The notes beneath the pieces are model-generated. The model had not been told where the DNA came from. It made no database searches and worked only from the letters and a program-made list of their open reading frames with translations. Source: Hydrogenophaga sp. (lineage in GTDB: Bacteria > Pseudomonadota > Gammaproteobacteria > Burkholderiales > Burkholderiaceae_C). Taken from it: a DNA stretch of 64,000 bases. Where the stretch lies: NCBI RefSeq assembly GCF_026125785.1, contig NZ_JAHCKL010000005.1, positions 124,001 through 188,000 on the forward strand, given 5' to 3'. A program made the position numbers and the translations under genes. Shown in pieces: positions 1 through 8,057 of the stretch (within the stretch, counting starts at the first letter, position 1; every line of letters starts with the position of its first letter).

Positions 1-122
1 GCCAGCGGGAAGAGCGCCGCCGCCAGCAGCAGAAAGCGGCGCTGCCGCGCAGGTACAGACAAAGGCCAGGGCGCAGAAGGCATTCGCGCTGGTGGTGGTG
101 GTGTCGTGGTCATCTTGCTCAT
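1..122 (-). CDS. N-terminal fragment of an exported protein (runs off the window)
   Basis: An open reading frame starts with ATG at 122 and is still open at base 1, giving about 40 residues. The N-terminus is proline- and threonine-rich, followed by a basic RQRR stretch and a hydrophobic run (FLLLAAALFPLA), which fits a Sec-type signal peptide or membrane anchor. A second ATG three codons in (base 113) is an alternative start. Nothing downstream is visible, so the product cannot be named. Confidence 0.45.
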   Translation of the reverse strand, partial: MSKMTTTPPPPARMPSAPWPLSVPARQRRFLLLAAALFPL

Positions 123-175
123 GGTGATGAACGGTTCGACGCCAGCCACCCGCGCGGGTTCAGCCCAAACCGTCT

Positions 176-457
176 CTATTTGTAGAACACCTCCACCGCG
201 CCCTTGAGCTTGATCAGCAGCGGCTGGCCCTTGCGGTCCAGCGTCTTGCCCGAAGGCACCCGCACCCAGCCTTCGCTGATGCAGTACTCCGTCACGTCGA
301 CGCGCTCCTTGCCGTTGAAGCGTATGCCCACGTCGTGCTCGAACACGGCGGCCACATGGTGCGGGCTGCGCGGGTCAATGCACAGCCGGTCGGGCAGGGC
401 GGGGCGGGTGTTGTGGGAAGGGGTGGTGTTGGCAGAGGTGTTGTCGGTATCGCTCAT
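176..457 (-). CDS. DUF3297 family protein
   Basis: A 93-residue soluble protein. After a low-complexity Ser/Thr/Asn N-terminus it carries the conserved body of the DUF3297 family: PDRLCIDPRSPHHV, VFEHDVGIRFNGKERVDV, EYCISEGWVRVPSGKT and a C-terminal LIKLKGAVEVFYK. The family is widespread in proteobacteria and has no known function. No signal peptide or membrane segment is visible. It faces away from the VOC gene at 519, so the two may share a divergent promoter region. Confidence 0.85.
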   Translation of the reverse strand: MSDTDNTSANTTPSHNTRPALPDRLCIDPRSPHHVAAVFEHDVGIRFNGKERVDVTEYCISEGWVRVPSGKTLDRKGQPLLIKLKGAVEVFYK

Positions 458-518
458 GCGGAGATTTTCCGCCAGAATGGCCGCAGCCCCAACCCACCAC
501 TAGGAGACCGCACGCACC

Positions 519-947
519 ATGGAAACCCATGAAATCCACCGAGGCCGCCTCATCGACCATGTGCAACTCGTGGTGAAGGACATCGAGGCCAGTCGCCGCT
601 TCTACACCGCCATCTTCAGCGTGCTGGGCATCCCCCTGGGCGGCAGCGAAGACAGCTACTTCTGGGCCGACGAACTCTTCGTCTCCACCCCCACCAGCCC
701 CGCCGCGCAAGGCCACCTCACCGGCCGCCACCACCTCGCCTTCCAGGCCCGCGACCGCGCCATGGTCGAGGCCTTCCACCAAGCCGCCATCGCCGCCGGC
801 GGCCAGGACAACGGCCCACCCGGCGTCCGCCCCTACCACCCCAGCTACTACGCCGCCTTCGTCATCGACCCCGACGGCAACAACATCGAGGCTGTGTTCC
901 ATGGGGAGGCGGAGCGGAGTGCGGATTCGGTGAAGGTGACGTTCTGA
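519..947 (+). CDS. VOC family protein (glyoxalase/bleomycin-resistance fold)
   Basis: 142 residues with one vicinal-oxygen-chelate module. It opens with LIDHVQLVVKDIEASRRFY (residues 11-29), has HHLAFQARD near 71, and ends with DPDGNNIEAVFHG. H14, H71/72 and E124 sit where this superfamily places metal ligands. The start ATG follows AGGAGA at a normal distance. The family covers glyoxalases, dioxygenases and resistance proteins. The substrate cannot be read from sequence. Confidence 0.82.
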   Translation: METHEIHRGRLIDHVQLVVKDIEASRRFYTAIFSVLGIPLGGSEDSYFWADELFVSTPTSPAAQGHLTGRHHLAFQARDRAMVEAFHQAAIAAGGQDNGPPGVRPYHPSYYAAFVIDPDGNNIEAVFHGEAERSADSVKVTF

Positions 948-1061
948 GGACAGAGGCCAACCAACCTGGCCATGTCGATTGGGCCTCCCGTCGTTCGTCG
1001 TAGAGATACAAAGCGCTCACGGGCGTGGCGCGCTGGCCGTTCAACCCACAGGAGTCAAGAC

Positions 1062-1430
1062 ATGTCCTACATCGATGGTTTCGTGATCGCAGTCCCCACC
1101 GCCAACAAGCAGAAGTTCATGGAGCACGCACGCCAGTTCGACCCGATCTTCATCGAGCTCGGCGCCATCCGCGTCATCGAGGGCTGGGGCGACGACGTCC
1201 CCGACGGCAAGCTCACCGATTTTCGTCGCGCCGTCCAAGCCAAGGCCGACGAGACGGTGGCCTTCTCGTGGGTCGAATGGCCAGACAAAGCCACCCGCGA
1301 CGCGGCCATGAAGAAGATGGTGGAAGACCCGCGCATGGATCCGTCCAACCCCGCCAACCCGCCTATGCCCTTCGACGGCAAGCGCATGATTTTCGGGGGC
1401 TTTGAACAGGTGGTTGAAGTGAAGGCCTGA
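1062..1430 (+). CDS. DUF1428 domain-containing protein
   Basis: 122 residues. The N-terminus MSYIDGFVIAVPTANKQKF, the internal ELGAIRVIEGWGDDVPDGK and the C-terminal PFDGKRMIFGGFEQVVE are hallmarks of DUF1428 (YbaA-like), a small alpha/beta barrel family of unknown function. The ATG at 1062 gives the family's usual length and has GGAG about 10 bases upstream. A longer in-frame start at 972 adds an Arg-rich tail and is rejected. Confidence 0.87.
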   Translation: MSYIDGFVIAVPTANKQKFMEHARQFDPIFIELGAIRVIEGWGDDVPDGKLTDFRRAVQAKADETVAFSWVEWPDKATRDAAMKKMVEDPRMDPSNPANPPMPFDGKRMIFGGFEQVVEVKA

Positions 1431-1451
1431 GCTTCTCTGGCGAAGCACACC

Positions 1452-2009
1452 ATGGGACGCCTCACCTTCAGCATCAACGTCACCCTGGACGGTTGCGTCG
1501 ACCACCAGGAAGGCATCGCCGACGACGAGACACACGCCTTCTTCACCCGCCTCATGGACGAGGCCGAGGCCATGCTGTGGGGCCGCGTCACCTACGAGAT
1601 GATGGAAGGCCACTGGCCAGCGGTCGCCCGCGGCGATGTGCAAGCACCGCCGGCGTTGCGCGAGTGGGCGGTCAAGCTGGATGTGAAGCCGAAGTACGTC
1701 GTGTCCTCGACGCGAAAGCACTTCCCCTGGACCCACAGCCATCCCATCACCGGCGATTTGCGCACGGCCATTCAGAAACTCAAGGACGCCACGCCGGACG
1801 GCGTGCTGCTTGGCAGCGGCAAGCTGGCGGCCGAGCTGGACCGGCTGGACCTGATCGACGAGTACCAGTTGCTCGTCCACCCCAGGATCGCCGGCCACGG
1901 CCCCACCCTGTACGGGAGCGGGCTGCCCGGCACGCGCCGGCTTGAATTGATCTCGGCAAAGCCGCTGCGCTGCGGCGCGGTTGCCATGCACTACCGGCGC
2001 GCGCGCTGA
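1452..2009 (+). CDS. Dihydrofolate reductase family protein (RibD C-terminal fold)
   Basis: 185 residues with the fold shared by DHFR and the RibD reductase domain. The N-terminus GRLTFSINVTLDGCVDHQ resembles the family opening. WGRVTYEMMEGHWP follows near residue 38, and VLLGSGKLAAELDRLDLIDE with VHPRIAGHGPTLYG forms the C-terminal NADPH-binding part. It is probably an NAD(P)H-dependent reductase of unknown substrate. It lies 21 bp after the DUF1428 gene and just ahead of a GNAT gene on the same strand, so the three may be one transcript. Confidence 0.82.
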   Translation: MGRLTFSINVTLDGCVDHQEGIADDETHAFFTRLMDEAEAMLWGRVTYEMMEGHWPAVARGDVQAPPALREWAVKLDVKPKYVVSSTRKHFPWTHSHPITGDLRTAIQKLKDATPDGVLLGSGKLAAELDRLDLIDEYQLLVHPRIAGHGPTLYGSGLPGTRRLELISAKPLRCGAVAMHYRRAR

Positions 2010-2016
2010 CCCGCCC

Positions 2017-2517
2017 ATGCCCATTCGCCGCCTGACCGCTGACGACGCACCCGCCTACCGAGAGTTGCGCTTGCGCGCGCTGCGCGAACACCCGGATGCC
2101 TTCACCTCCGACTGGGAAGACGCCAACTCAAGGCCGCTCGAAGAGTCGCGCCAACGCCTGGCTTCCGGGCAGGTGCCGTTCTGGGGTGCCTTCGACGAAC
2201 ACGGTGCGCTGGCCGGCATGGTCGGCCTGGATTGCGCGACCCGCGCCAAGCAGCGGCACAAGGGAACGGTGGTGGCCATGTATGTGGCCCGCGAAGCGGC
2301 AGGCCGCGGCCTGGGGCGCGAGCTGCTGCGGGCGCTGATGCAGCATGCCACCGTCATCGGCCTCACCGACCTGGTGCTCACCGTCACCGAAGGCAATGCG
2401 TCTGCCATCCGTCTCTACCAAGAGGCCGGCTTCACCGCCTTCGGCACCGAGCCGCGTGCCATCCTGGTCGACGGGCGCCTGCTTGGCAAGGTGCACATGC
2501 ACTTCAGGCTGATTTGA
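2017..2517 (+). CDS. GNAT family N-acetyltransferase
   Basis: 166 residues. IRRLTADDAPAYRELRLRAL opens the GNAT fold, and VAMYVAREAAGRGLGRELL (about 86-104) is motif A with the acetyl-CoA pyrophosphate loop. VTEGNASAIRLYQEAGF is motif B. I chose ATG 2017, which starts with the typical MPIRRLT. An in-frame TTG at 1981 would overlap the preceding gene. The acceptor substrate is unknown. Confidence 0.86.
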   Translation: MPIRRLTADDAPAYRELRLRALREHPDAFTSDWEDANSRPLEESRQRLASGQVPFWGAFDEHGALAGMVGLDCATRAKQRHKGTVVAMYVAREAAGRGLGRELLRALMQHATVIGLTDLVLTVTEGNASAIRLYQEAGFTAFGTEPRAILVDGRLLGKVHMHFRLI

Positions 2518-2535
2518 GGGGGCGCTTGCGCGCGC

Positions 2536-4350
2536 CTACTGTGCCGGCAACCGCCGCCCCAACTCGCCATCACTGCTGAGCGTGATCAACAGCCGCTGCG
2601 TGGCGCGTGTGGCCGCCACGTAGAGGATGCGCGCTTCCTCTTTCTCGTCCCGCCCGTCCCCGGGCAGGTGCCCCACACCGGGCAGCGCCACCACAGGAAA
2701 CTCCAGGCCCTTGCTGGCCATCGTCGTCATGACGTGGATGACATCCGCGCCGGGCTGGTATTCGCCGCCTTTTCCGCGCACCTGGTGCGGCAGCCCACGT
2801 TGCCGCAGAGCCATGGCACACAGTTCCATGCCGTCCCAGTCGCGGCAGAGAATGGCCATGTCGCCCCAGGCAAAGCCTTCCTGGTGCGCCGCCTTCAGGT
2901 GGTCGGCCACGGCAAAGGCTTCGTCGCGTGGGCGGGGCAGGCGAATGACGACGGGCGCTGCGCCGTCTCGCCCGCAGCTCACGGGCTTGACGAGCGGAAT
3001 GCCGTCGTCGTCCTTGTCGTCCGCCGTCAGCAAATCGGCCGCGATCAGGCTGGCCGTTTGCAGAATCTGCCGCGTGTTGCGGTAGTTGATCTTCAGGATG
3101 GTGGTGCGGCCCTGCGCCTGCACGCCCACGCTCTTGAAGCTGAACTGCCGCGAGCGCGCCCGCTCGTAGATGCTTTGCGCATCGTCGTAAAGCAGCAGCA
3201 GGCTGTTGGTGGCCGGGTCCACCATCTGCGTGACCAGCTTCAGCCACTCCGGCGCAAAGTCGTGGCCCTCATCGATCAGCACCGCCTGGTATTGCCCGCT
3301 GGGTATCTGCTTGCGCTCCACGCCGCGAATCACGTTGTTCACCATCTGCTCGAACATCTGCGGGCCTTGCGGCGGAATGGGTTGCCCGAAAGCCACCAGT
3401 TGCTGGCGGCACCACTTGTGGAAGTTGCGCGCGTGCACCCGGTCTGCCAGGCCCTTGGCCTCCATCACGCTGGCCAGCTTCATGGCCAGCGGCACGTTGT
3501 AGCAAAGGATCAAGATGGGCTTGCTCGTGGGCGTGCTCGCCCTGGCCAGGTATTCGGCGCGGTGGCCCAGGATCATGGTCTTGCCCGAGCCCGCCACGCC
3601 GTGAATCACGCGGTGACCCTCGCCCAGCGAACGCGCCAACTGCTCCTGCTGCAGGTCCATCACCCGCATGATGGTGGGCAGGTCTGCCTCCGCGTCCTGA
3701 TCGTCAAACAACGTGCCCTGCGGCTCCACGCGCACTTGGGGAAACATGATCCAGCGCACGCGGTCCAACTGCGGCAGCGACATGGCGCCGCCAAACGAAT
3801 AGGTGAACATCGCCCACAGCCGCTGCTGGAAACGCTCGGCATCCACCGACTCTTCCATCTCGTCCTTGCAGATCACCAGGTGCGGCTCAATGGCTTCGGC
3901 CAACCCCGCCGTGTCGAACTGCTTGCGCGTGATGCGCGTCAACACCACGCCATGGCCCCAGGGAAACGCCAGCTTGCCCTGGTGTGGGCCGGCGGCTTGC
4001 ACCAACTGCGGGTCACGCTCCAGCGCGTTCACCACCTGTATCGCGCAATGCCGCGCCTGCGCCAGCGGATTCATCAGCACCTTGGGCGTGTTGCCGTTGG
4101 CCAGAATCGTCCAGTACTGCTTGGTGGCTTCCTGAATCGTGTCCAGATGCCAATCCTTGGTCTCCAGAATCAGCAAGCCCCGGCGCGGGTGCAGCACCAC
4201 GAAATCCGGGTACGTCTGCTTGGGACCAATGGGCACGTTGTGCCAGAGCAGGTAGTCGTCGTCGAGCTTCTGCTCCAGGCGCTCGGCCAGCCGGCGCTCG
4301 CCGGTGGAATCGAACGATGTGGTGCCAATGGATGGGATCAATGTCGCCAT
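2536..4350 (-). CDS. NERD-domain UvrD/Rep-type superfamily 1 helicase
   Basis: 604 residues. The first ~120 form a nuclease-related domain (NERD) with a PD-(D/E)xK-like signature: D49 in YPDFVVL and ETK at 63-65. A superfamily 1 helicase follows, with Walker A GVAGSGKT at 251-258, Walker B VLIDEGHDF at 357-365, and motif VI YVAATRATQRL close to the C-terminus. NERD-helicase fusions are thought to act in DNA processing and are often found in accessory regions. The gene stands alone. Its 3' end lies 18 bp from the convergent GNAT gene. Confidence 0.85.
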   Translation of the reverse strand: MATLIPSIGTTSFDSTGERRLAERLEQKLDDDYLLWHNVPIGPKQTYPDFVVLHPRRGLLILETKDWHLDTIQEATKQYWTILANGNTPKVLMNPLAQARHCAIQVVNALERDPQLVQAAGPHQGKLAFPWGHGVVLTRITRKQFDTAGLAEAIEPHLVICKDEMEESVDAERFQQRLWAMFTYSFGGAMSLPQLDRVRWIMFPQVRVEPQGTLFDDQDAEADLPTIMRVMDLQQEQLARSLGEGHRVIHGVAGSGKTMILGHRAEYLARASTPTSKPILILCYNVPLAMKLASVMEAKGLADRVHARNFHKWCRQQLVAFGQPIPPQGPQMFEQMVNNVIRGVERKQIPSGQYQAVLIDEGHDFAPEWLKLVTQMVDPATNSLLLLYDDAQSIYERARSRQFSFKSVGVQAQGRTTILKINYRNTRQILQTASLIAADLLTADDKDDDGIPLVKPVSCGRDGAAPVVIRLPRPRDEAFAVADHLKAAHQEGFAWGDMAILCRDWDGMELCAMALRQRGLPHQVRGKGGEYQPGADVIHVMTTMASKGLEFPVVALPGVGHLPGDGRDEKEEARILYVAATRATQRLLITLSSDGELGRRLPAQ

Positions 4351-4730
4351 GCTTGGTGGTCTCCTTCCCTGATGCGGTGGTCAAGGGGGGATGATTGCGC
4401 ATGGTGGGCGGGAATGGGACAGGGTTTTCGTGACTTTTCTGCGCGAATTGGGACGCAGGGGACGATTGCGCTTGTCCGGTCACCGGATGGCAGGGAGCGT
4501 TTGCAACTTCTTTGACCTGCTGCCCGGAGCTCGACTATGCAGCGAAAGCTGCCGTTTGGTCCAACTCATTGACGGGCAGGTCTTGGCCAGGAGCGGGCGT
4601 TGACGCACGCGCCTTTCCCGACAGTCGCTGCTTCACCGCGAAGTCGTGGACCGCGTCTGACCTAGTCAAAGCTTGCGTGAGACAATTTGTTCTCACCACT
4701 TATCGGTGATGCTCCAACCTTCGCCTCCTC
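4351..4730. other. Intergenic region with no supportable gene
   Basis: About 380 bp between the start of the NERD helicase and the GTG start of the DUF488 gene. It is less GC-rich than the flanks. Short frames in it lack family motifs and ribosome sites. It must hold the promoters of both divergent genes, but I could not assign boxes with confidence. Confidence 0.5.
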
Positions 4731-5213
4731 GTGACCACAGCAGCGCTCTTAACCTTCGGCTACGAAGGTCTGACCATCGACGGGTTCATCGCCCGCCTGA
4801 AGGACGCGCGCGTGAACCTGATCGTGGATGTGCGGGAGTTGCCGCTCTCACGAAAGAAGGGGTTCTCGAAAAACGCGTTTCGCGAGCATCTGGCCGCAGC
4901 AGGCATCGGCTATGAGCATCGGCCCGCCCTAGGTTGCCCCAAGCCCGTGCGTGACCAATACCGCGAAGACGGCGACTGGGCTGACTACACCCGTGGTTTT
5001 CTGGCCCATCTGGGTACCGTGAAAACTGAGGTGCGGAACCTGGCCGCCACCGCGCGCGACCACCGGGCCTGCTTGGTCTGTTTCGAGGCCGATTTTTCCG
5101 CCTGCCACCGCACCTACGTGGCCCGCGCCGTGCGGGCAGCCGGAGGCCCAGCGGTGCACCACCTGACGGCTAAAACAGTGTTTGCTGACGCACCAGCGTC
5201 TCTGGCAGCTTAG
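4731..5213 (+). CDS. DUF488 domain-containing protein
   Basis: 160 residues. It shows the DUF488 core: LTFGYEGLTIDGFIARL at the start, LIVDVRELPLSRKKGFSKN near residues 33-51, and LVCFEADFSACHRTYVARA near the C-terminus, with the conserved Cys and His pair. The start is GTG at 4731. DUF488 proteins are small, uncharacterised and common on mobile DNA. The last 44 bp overlap the 3' end of the convergent gene that follows. Confidence 0.85.
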   Translation: MTTAALLTFGYEGLTIDGFIARLKDARVNLIVDVRELPLSRKKGFSKNAFREHLAAAGIGYEHRPALGCPKPVRDQYREDGDWADYTRGFLAHLGTVKTEVRNLAATARDHRACLVCFEADFSACHRTYVARAVRAAGGPAVHHLTAKTVFADAPASLAA

Positions 5214-5991
5214 GCGGGTACAGCACGCTCACGATCAGCCACTGCCCCGGAAAGCGGTGGATAGTCCCCATGAGGAACATGACATCCAACTCGCTGAACT
5301 GGGTGACGAATTTCTGGCGCATCGCCTCCTGCCAGTCCGGTCGGCGGTGCACGTTCCAGTAGAGCGCCCCGGCTTCCCAGTCCACCAGCTTGTGCCTGAG
5401 CGGCTTCACCCCCTCCGGCGTCTGGCATTCGTAGCGGTAGTGGAAGTCGTAGGGGAGCTTCTTGAGCGTCTTGAGGGTGCGCTGATCCTCCACCGCGTCG
5501 AACAGGCTGCCCTGTTGCTGCTCCTGCAGCAGCTTGGCCAGTTCATCCTCGGTCCAGTCGGGCGAGTCCACAGCCTTGATGTCCAGCCCCAGCAAACGGC
5601 TCGGCCTCAACAATCCCAGGGTCGTTCCATTCGTCTGGCGTGAAGCCTCCAGAGCATCAAACGAATCGAACACCGGAACGCCCTTGATCACCTCGCGACG
5701 GGCGATCCAGTGGTCGCGCGTGGGGAGCGGATCGCCTTCCACCTCGATCGTGTCCACCGATACGCGGTGGCTTTCGGGCCGAGCATCATCCTGCGCGCGG
5801 CGCACCCGGGCGGATATCCACTGCCACTTCTTAAACTGCTGGTCATCCTCCACCAGCCGGAACGGCACGGGAAACAATCGGATCAGGCGCCCATCGTCGG
5901 TCATCCCGGCAACGCAGGAGGTTTCGACATACCGAGCGCTGGGCGACGGGTAGGTCTTGCACAGAATTAGGATGCGTTGGTGGTCTGATGC
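5170..5991 (-). CDS. Conserved hypothetical protein, convergent partner of the DUF488 gene
   Basis: 273 residues when started at GTG 5991, which has GGGAGA seven bases upstream; a TTG at 6024 is the only longer option. It has RILILCKTYPSPSARYVET near the N-terminus, a charged middle, and a C-terminal DVMFLMGTIHRFPGQWLIVS. No transmembrane segment is seen. I do not recognise a named domain. The 44-bp tail-to-tail overlap with the DUF488 gene suggests the two travel together. Confidence 0.7.
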   Translation of the reverse strand, partial: ASDHQRILILCKTYPSPSARYVETSCVAGMTDDGRLIRLFPVPFRLVEDDQQFKKWQWISARVRRAQDDARPESHRVSVDTIEVEGDPLPTRDHWIARREVIKGVPVFDSFDALEASRQTNGTTLGLLRPSRLLGLDIKAVDSPDWTEDELAKLLQEQQQGSLFDAVEDQRTLKTLKKLPYDFHYRYECQTPEGVKPLRHKLVDWEAGALYWNVHRRPDWQEAMRQKFVTQFSELDVMFLMGTIHRFPGQWLIVSVLYPPKLPETLVRQQTLF

Positions 5992-6853
5992 CACGTGAGT
6001 TTCTCCCTGAAAAGACTGCTTCAACGCAGCCGATTGACCATCACATCAAGCCACAAACATGCCCTCCGATCAAACGTCGGCAGCGAAATGTCGTGCCATC
6101 CACCTGCTTGAAGGGACTCCGCTCAAGGGAAAAACACCACTTCCGGATGGATGCTGCGCGAGCAGCTACAACAGTTTATGCCTGTAGTCGCCTCTGTAGC
6201 GAGGGCTGTCGTTCAACATCCAGCGCCCAAGGGCAGCAATCGACGGCGACAGCAGTCGCTGAGCTGATCTGCTCTCACAGGCAGCTCCCAGCCTGTGGAC
6301 TCCGATTCTTCAAGTTCGGTATGCAGCGACAGGCGTCTCTCCCGATCACTCGCCTGAGCGTCCACCTTCGCCGAAAACCGACACACGCACCAGCGCGGCG
6401 ATGGGCAGAGTCGCCGCCATTTCGGTCCAACCATCCTCCAACGATGTGATGTGCGTCAACCGCGCACATGCGGCATCGCCGTCGCTACAAATGTCCCCTC
6501 AGTACCCTTCAGCATTGATCTCGGCCAGTGCAGCGATCATGAGCTTGCGCCCAGTTTTCAGCCACTTGAATGGAATGCGCCCGGTCGGTGCCTTCGTAGC
6601 CTTCACGATCGGATGAGCGAGTTCTCCTTCGCCGCGTTTGGTGTGAACTGCCAAGACGTAGGCATGCAAGCCGCTGTCCGCTTGCTGGTGTGACGCTCGA
6701 TATCGGTCCTTTGGGGAGTTTCGGTTGGTAGGTATAGTCCTCGCAGGAGGGCATCATCTATGTCGATTTCTGACTGGATTCCTGCGCTAACAGTGCCCGT
6801 AGTGCTCGGCGCCGCGCGAGGACATAGTCACCGTTGTTAGGTTGGGAAAACCT
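5992..6853. other. Long low-information accessory spacer
   Basis: About 860 bp with lower GC than the surroundings. Several short frames exist on both strands, but none has a ribosome site plus a recognisable motif. The best candidate is the remnant at 6499-6755. The stretch looks like decayed mobile DNA on the border of the PIN/transposase block. Confidence 0.4.
6499..6755 (-). pseudogene. Possible remnant of a protein-coding gene
   Basis: On the minus strand a frame ending at TGA 6499-6501 reads like the end of a real basic protein (HAYVLAVHTKRGEGELAHP, then PFKWLKTGRKLMIAALAEIN). It has no ATG and is closed upstream by a stop. A second frame just upstream (MMPSCEDYTYQPKLPKGPIS) also reads plausibly, so one frameshift could have split a gene. 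I do not recognise the family. Confidence 0.25.
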
Positions 6854-7642
6854 ATGGCAATGTCAATCACCGAACTGCCCGATGGTCGATGGGAAATCGC
6901 GCAGTCGCTGGCTCAGCCCATCGTGTACATGGACCATTGGGCCGTGCGTCTGTTCTCGATGGACGATGCACTTCAGTCCCGGTTTGTGCAAGCGTTGAAG
7001 GCCAAGAACGGCGCTCTGCTTTTCTCGCAGAACAATCTTAGTGAATTTTGCGCAATGAAGGACGCGGAGCAAGCGGTAAAGGCCGAGAGGTTCATCAACG
7101 GCGTGTTACCCAACTTTTACATCGCGGACTTCACGCAAGCGCCTTTCAAATCTCCGAAATCCCCAGCAGAAGGGCCGGGCGCGCCCCCTCAGAACTGGCT
7201 GCTCTACTACATGGGCATGAAGTCCCCATCAGGCGGGGCGTTTCTGTCGGTTGAAAACCTAATTTCGACGCTAGTCCAGCAGAGCGATCGACTTCGTCCT
7301 GACCTTGAAGAGATGAAGAAGCGGGTAGCCGAAGGAATAGGCAGTTTCCTAGCAACGGACTCGAAAGAAGCCAAGCGATTTGTTCCGCGCGATCACATGG
7401 CTACCGTAGATATTCTTTTCGCTGAATTCACACGGGACTTTCACCTCAACCCCGCAGCGAAGTTCACGGAGAACGACACTATCGATCTCGTGCACGCTGC
7501 TTACGCTGCGCCGATCGCGGACTTTCTACTTTTGGACGCCCGTTGGTGTGACAAGGTGGTGAAGGCGAGGCAACGCATGGCGGGGTTCGGCATGAAAAGG
7601 CACCTTGCGCGTGTGTACTCAAAGAAACCCGCCCATGGATGA
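6854..7642 (+). CDS. PIN-like domain hypothetical protein
   Basis: 262 residues from ATG 6854; ATG 6860 or TTG 6842 are also possible. The N-terminal IVYMDHWAVRLFS and the C-terminal NDTIDLVHAAYAAPIADFLL followed by LLDARWCDKV place Asp residues where PIN-fold nucleases hold metal: an early D, then D..D near residues 215-220 and LDARW. This suggests a PIN-type RNase, but the match is from motif memory only. The gene overlaps a micro-ORF by 8 bp and sits in an accessory block. Confidence 0.6.
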   Translation: MAMSITELPDGRWEIAQSLAQPIVYMDHWAVRLFSMDDALQSRFVQALKAKNGALLFSQNNLSEFCAMKDAEQAVKAERFINGVLPNFYIADFTQAPFKSPKSPAEGPGAPPQNWLLYYMGMKSPSGGAFLSVENLISTLVQQSDRLRPDLEEMKKRVAEGIGSFLATDSKEAKRFVPRDHMATVDILFAEFTRDFHLNPAAKFTENDTIDLVHAAYAAPIADFLLLDARWCDKVVKARQRMAGFGMKRHLARVYSKKPAHG

Positions 7643-7730
7643 CGTGCTCAAGCGCATGCTGAATACGCCACCAGACCCAAAGGTGAAGAAAACTTCTGAG
7701 TCGCCTGAAAAGGCCCCAGAAAAATCATGA
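7635..7730 (+). CDS. 31-residue micro-protein coupled to the PIN-like gene
   Basis: ATG at 7635 lies inside the last codons of the PIN-like gene (8-bp overlap) and the frame runs to TGA at 7728-7730. The product is short and highly charged: it opens MDDVLKRMLNTPPDP and ends in a Lys/Glu/Ser/Pro-rich tail. Such start-stop overlap is typical of translational coupling. Very small proteins of this style (KRML.TPP) recur behind PIN-like genes as far as I recall, so it may be a partner or antitoxin-like peptide. Confidence 0.45.
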   Translation: MDDVLKRMLNTPPDPKVKKTSESPEKAPEKS

Positions 7731-7745
7731 AGCCCGAAGACGCTA

Positions 7746-8000
7746 TCAATTTCGGTTATCGATCACTTGCTGAAGAACTTGCGCCCACAGTTTCTTCGCG
7801 TCTTCGGCTGAGTCAACGACTGCGTCAGGCACTGGCGAAGCTATTAGGTCTGCGGCTGAAAGATTCGCATAGCGCAAGAACGCGGCGAGCACGTCCTTCT
7901 GCTGCGGGTGGCACTCAAACAATGCCATGAGCAGAGCGGAGTTTGCGCTACTAGCTGCTGCCAAATTCGCAAGCGTTGCTTCCTTCTGATCGTCTGTCAT
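7746..8000 (-). CDS. Small hypothetical protein, Ala-rich helical
   Basis: 84 residues, preceded by a near-perfect AAGGAGG seven bases from ATG 8000, so it is very likely expressed. The sequence is alanine- and leucine-rich and should be mostly helical (LANLAAASSANSALLMALFE, then VLAAFLRYANLSAADLIASP). No domain is recognised. It sits between the PIN-like unit and the transposase gene. Confidence 0.6.
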   Translation of the reverse strand: MTDDQKEATLANLAAASSANSALLMALFECHPQQKDVLAAFLRYANLSAADLIASPVPDAVVDSAEDAKKLWAQVLQQVIDNRN

Positions 8001-8057
8001 GTTGCCTCCTTGGTAGAGGCAGCTTATCGTTTTTGCATCAAAAGGGCCAGAACGCTT

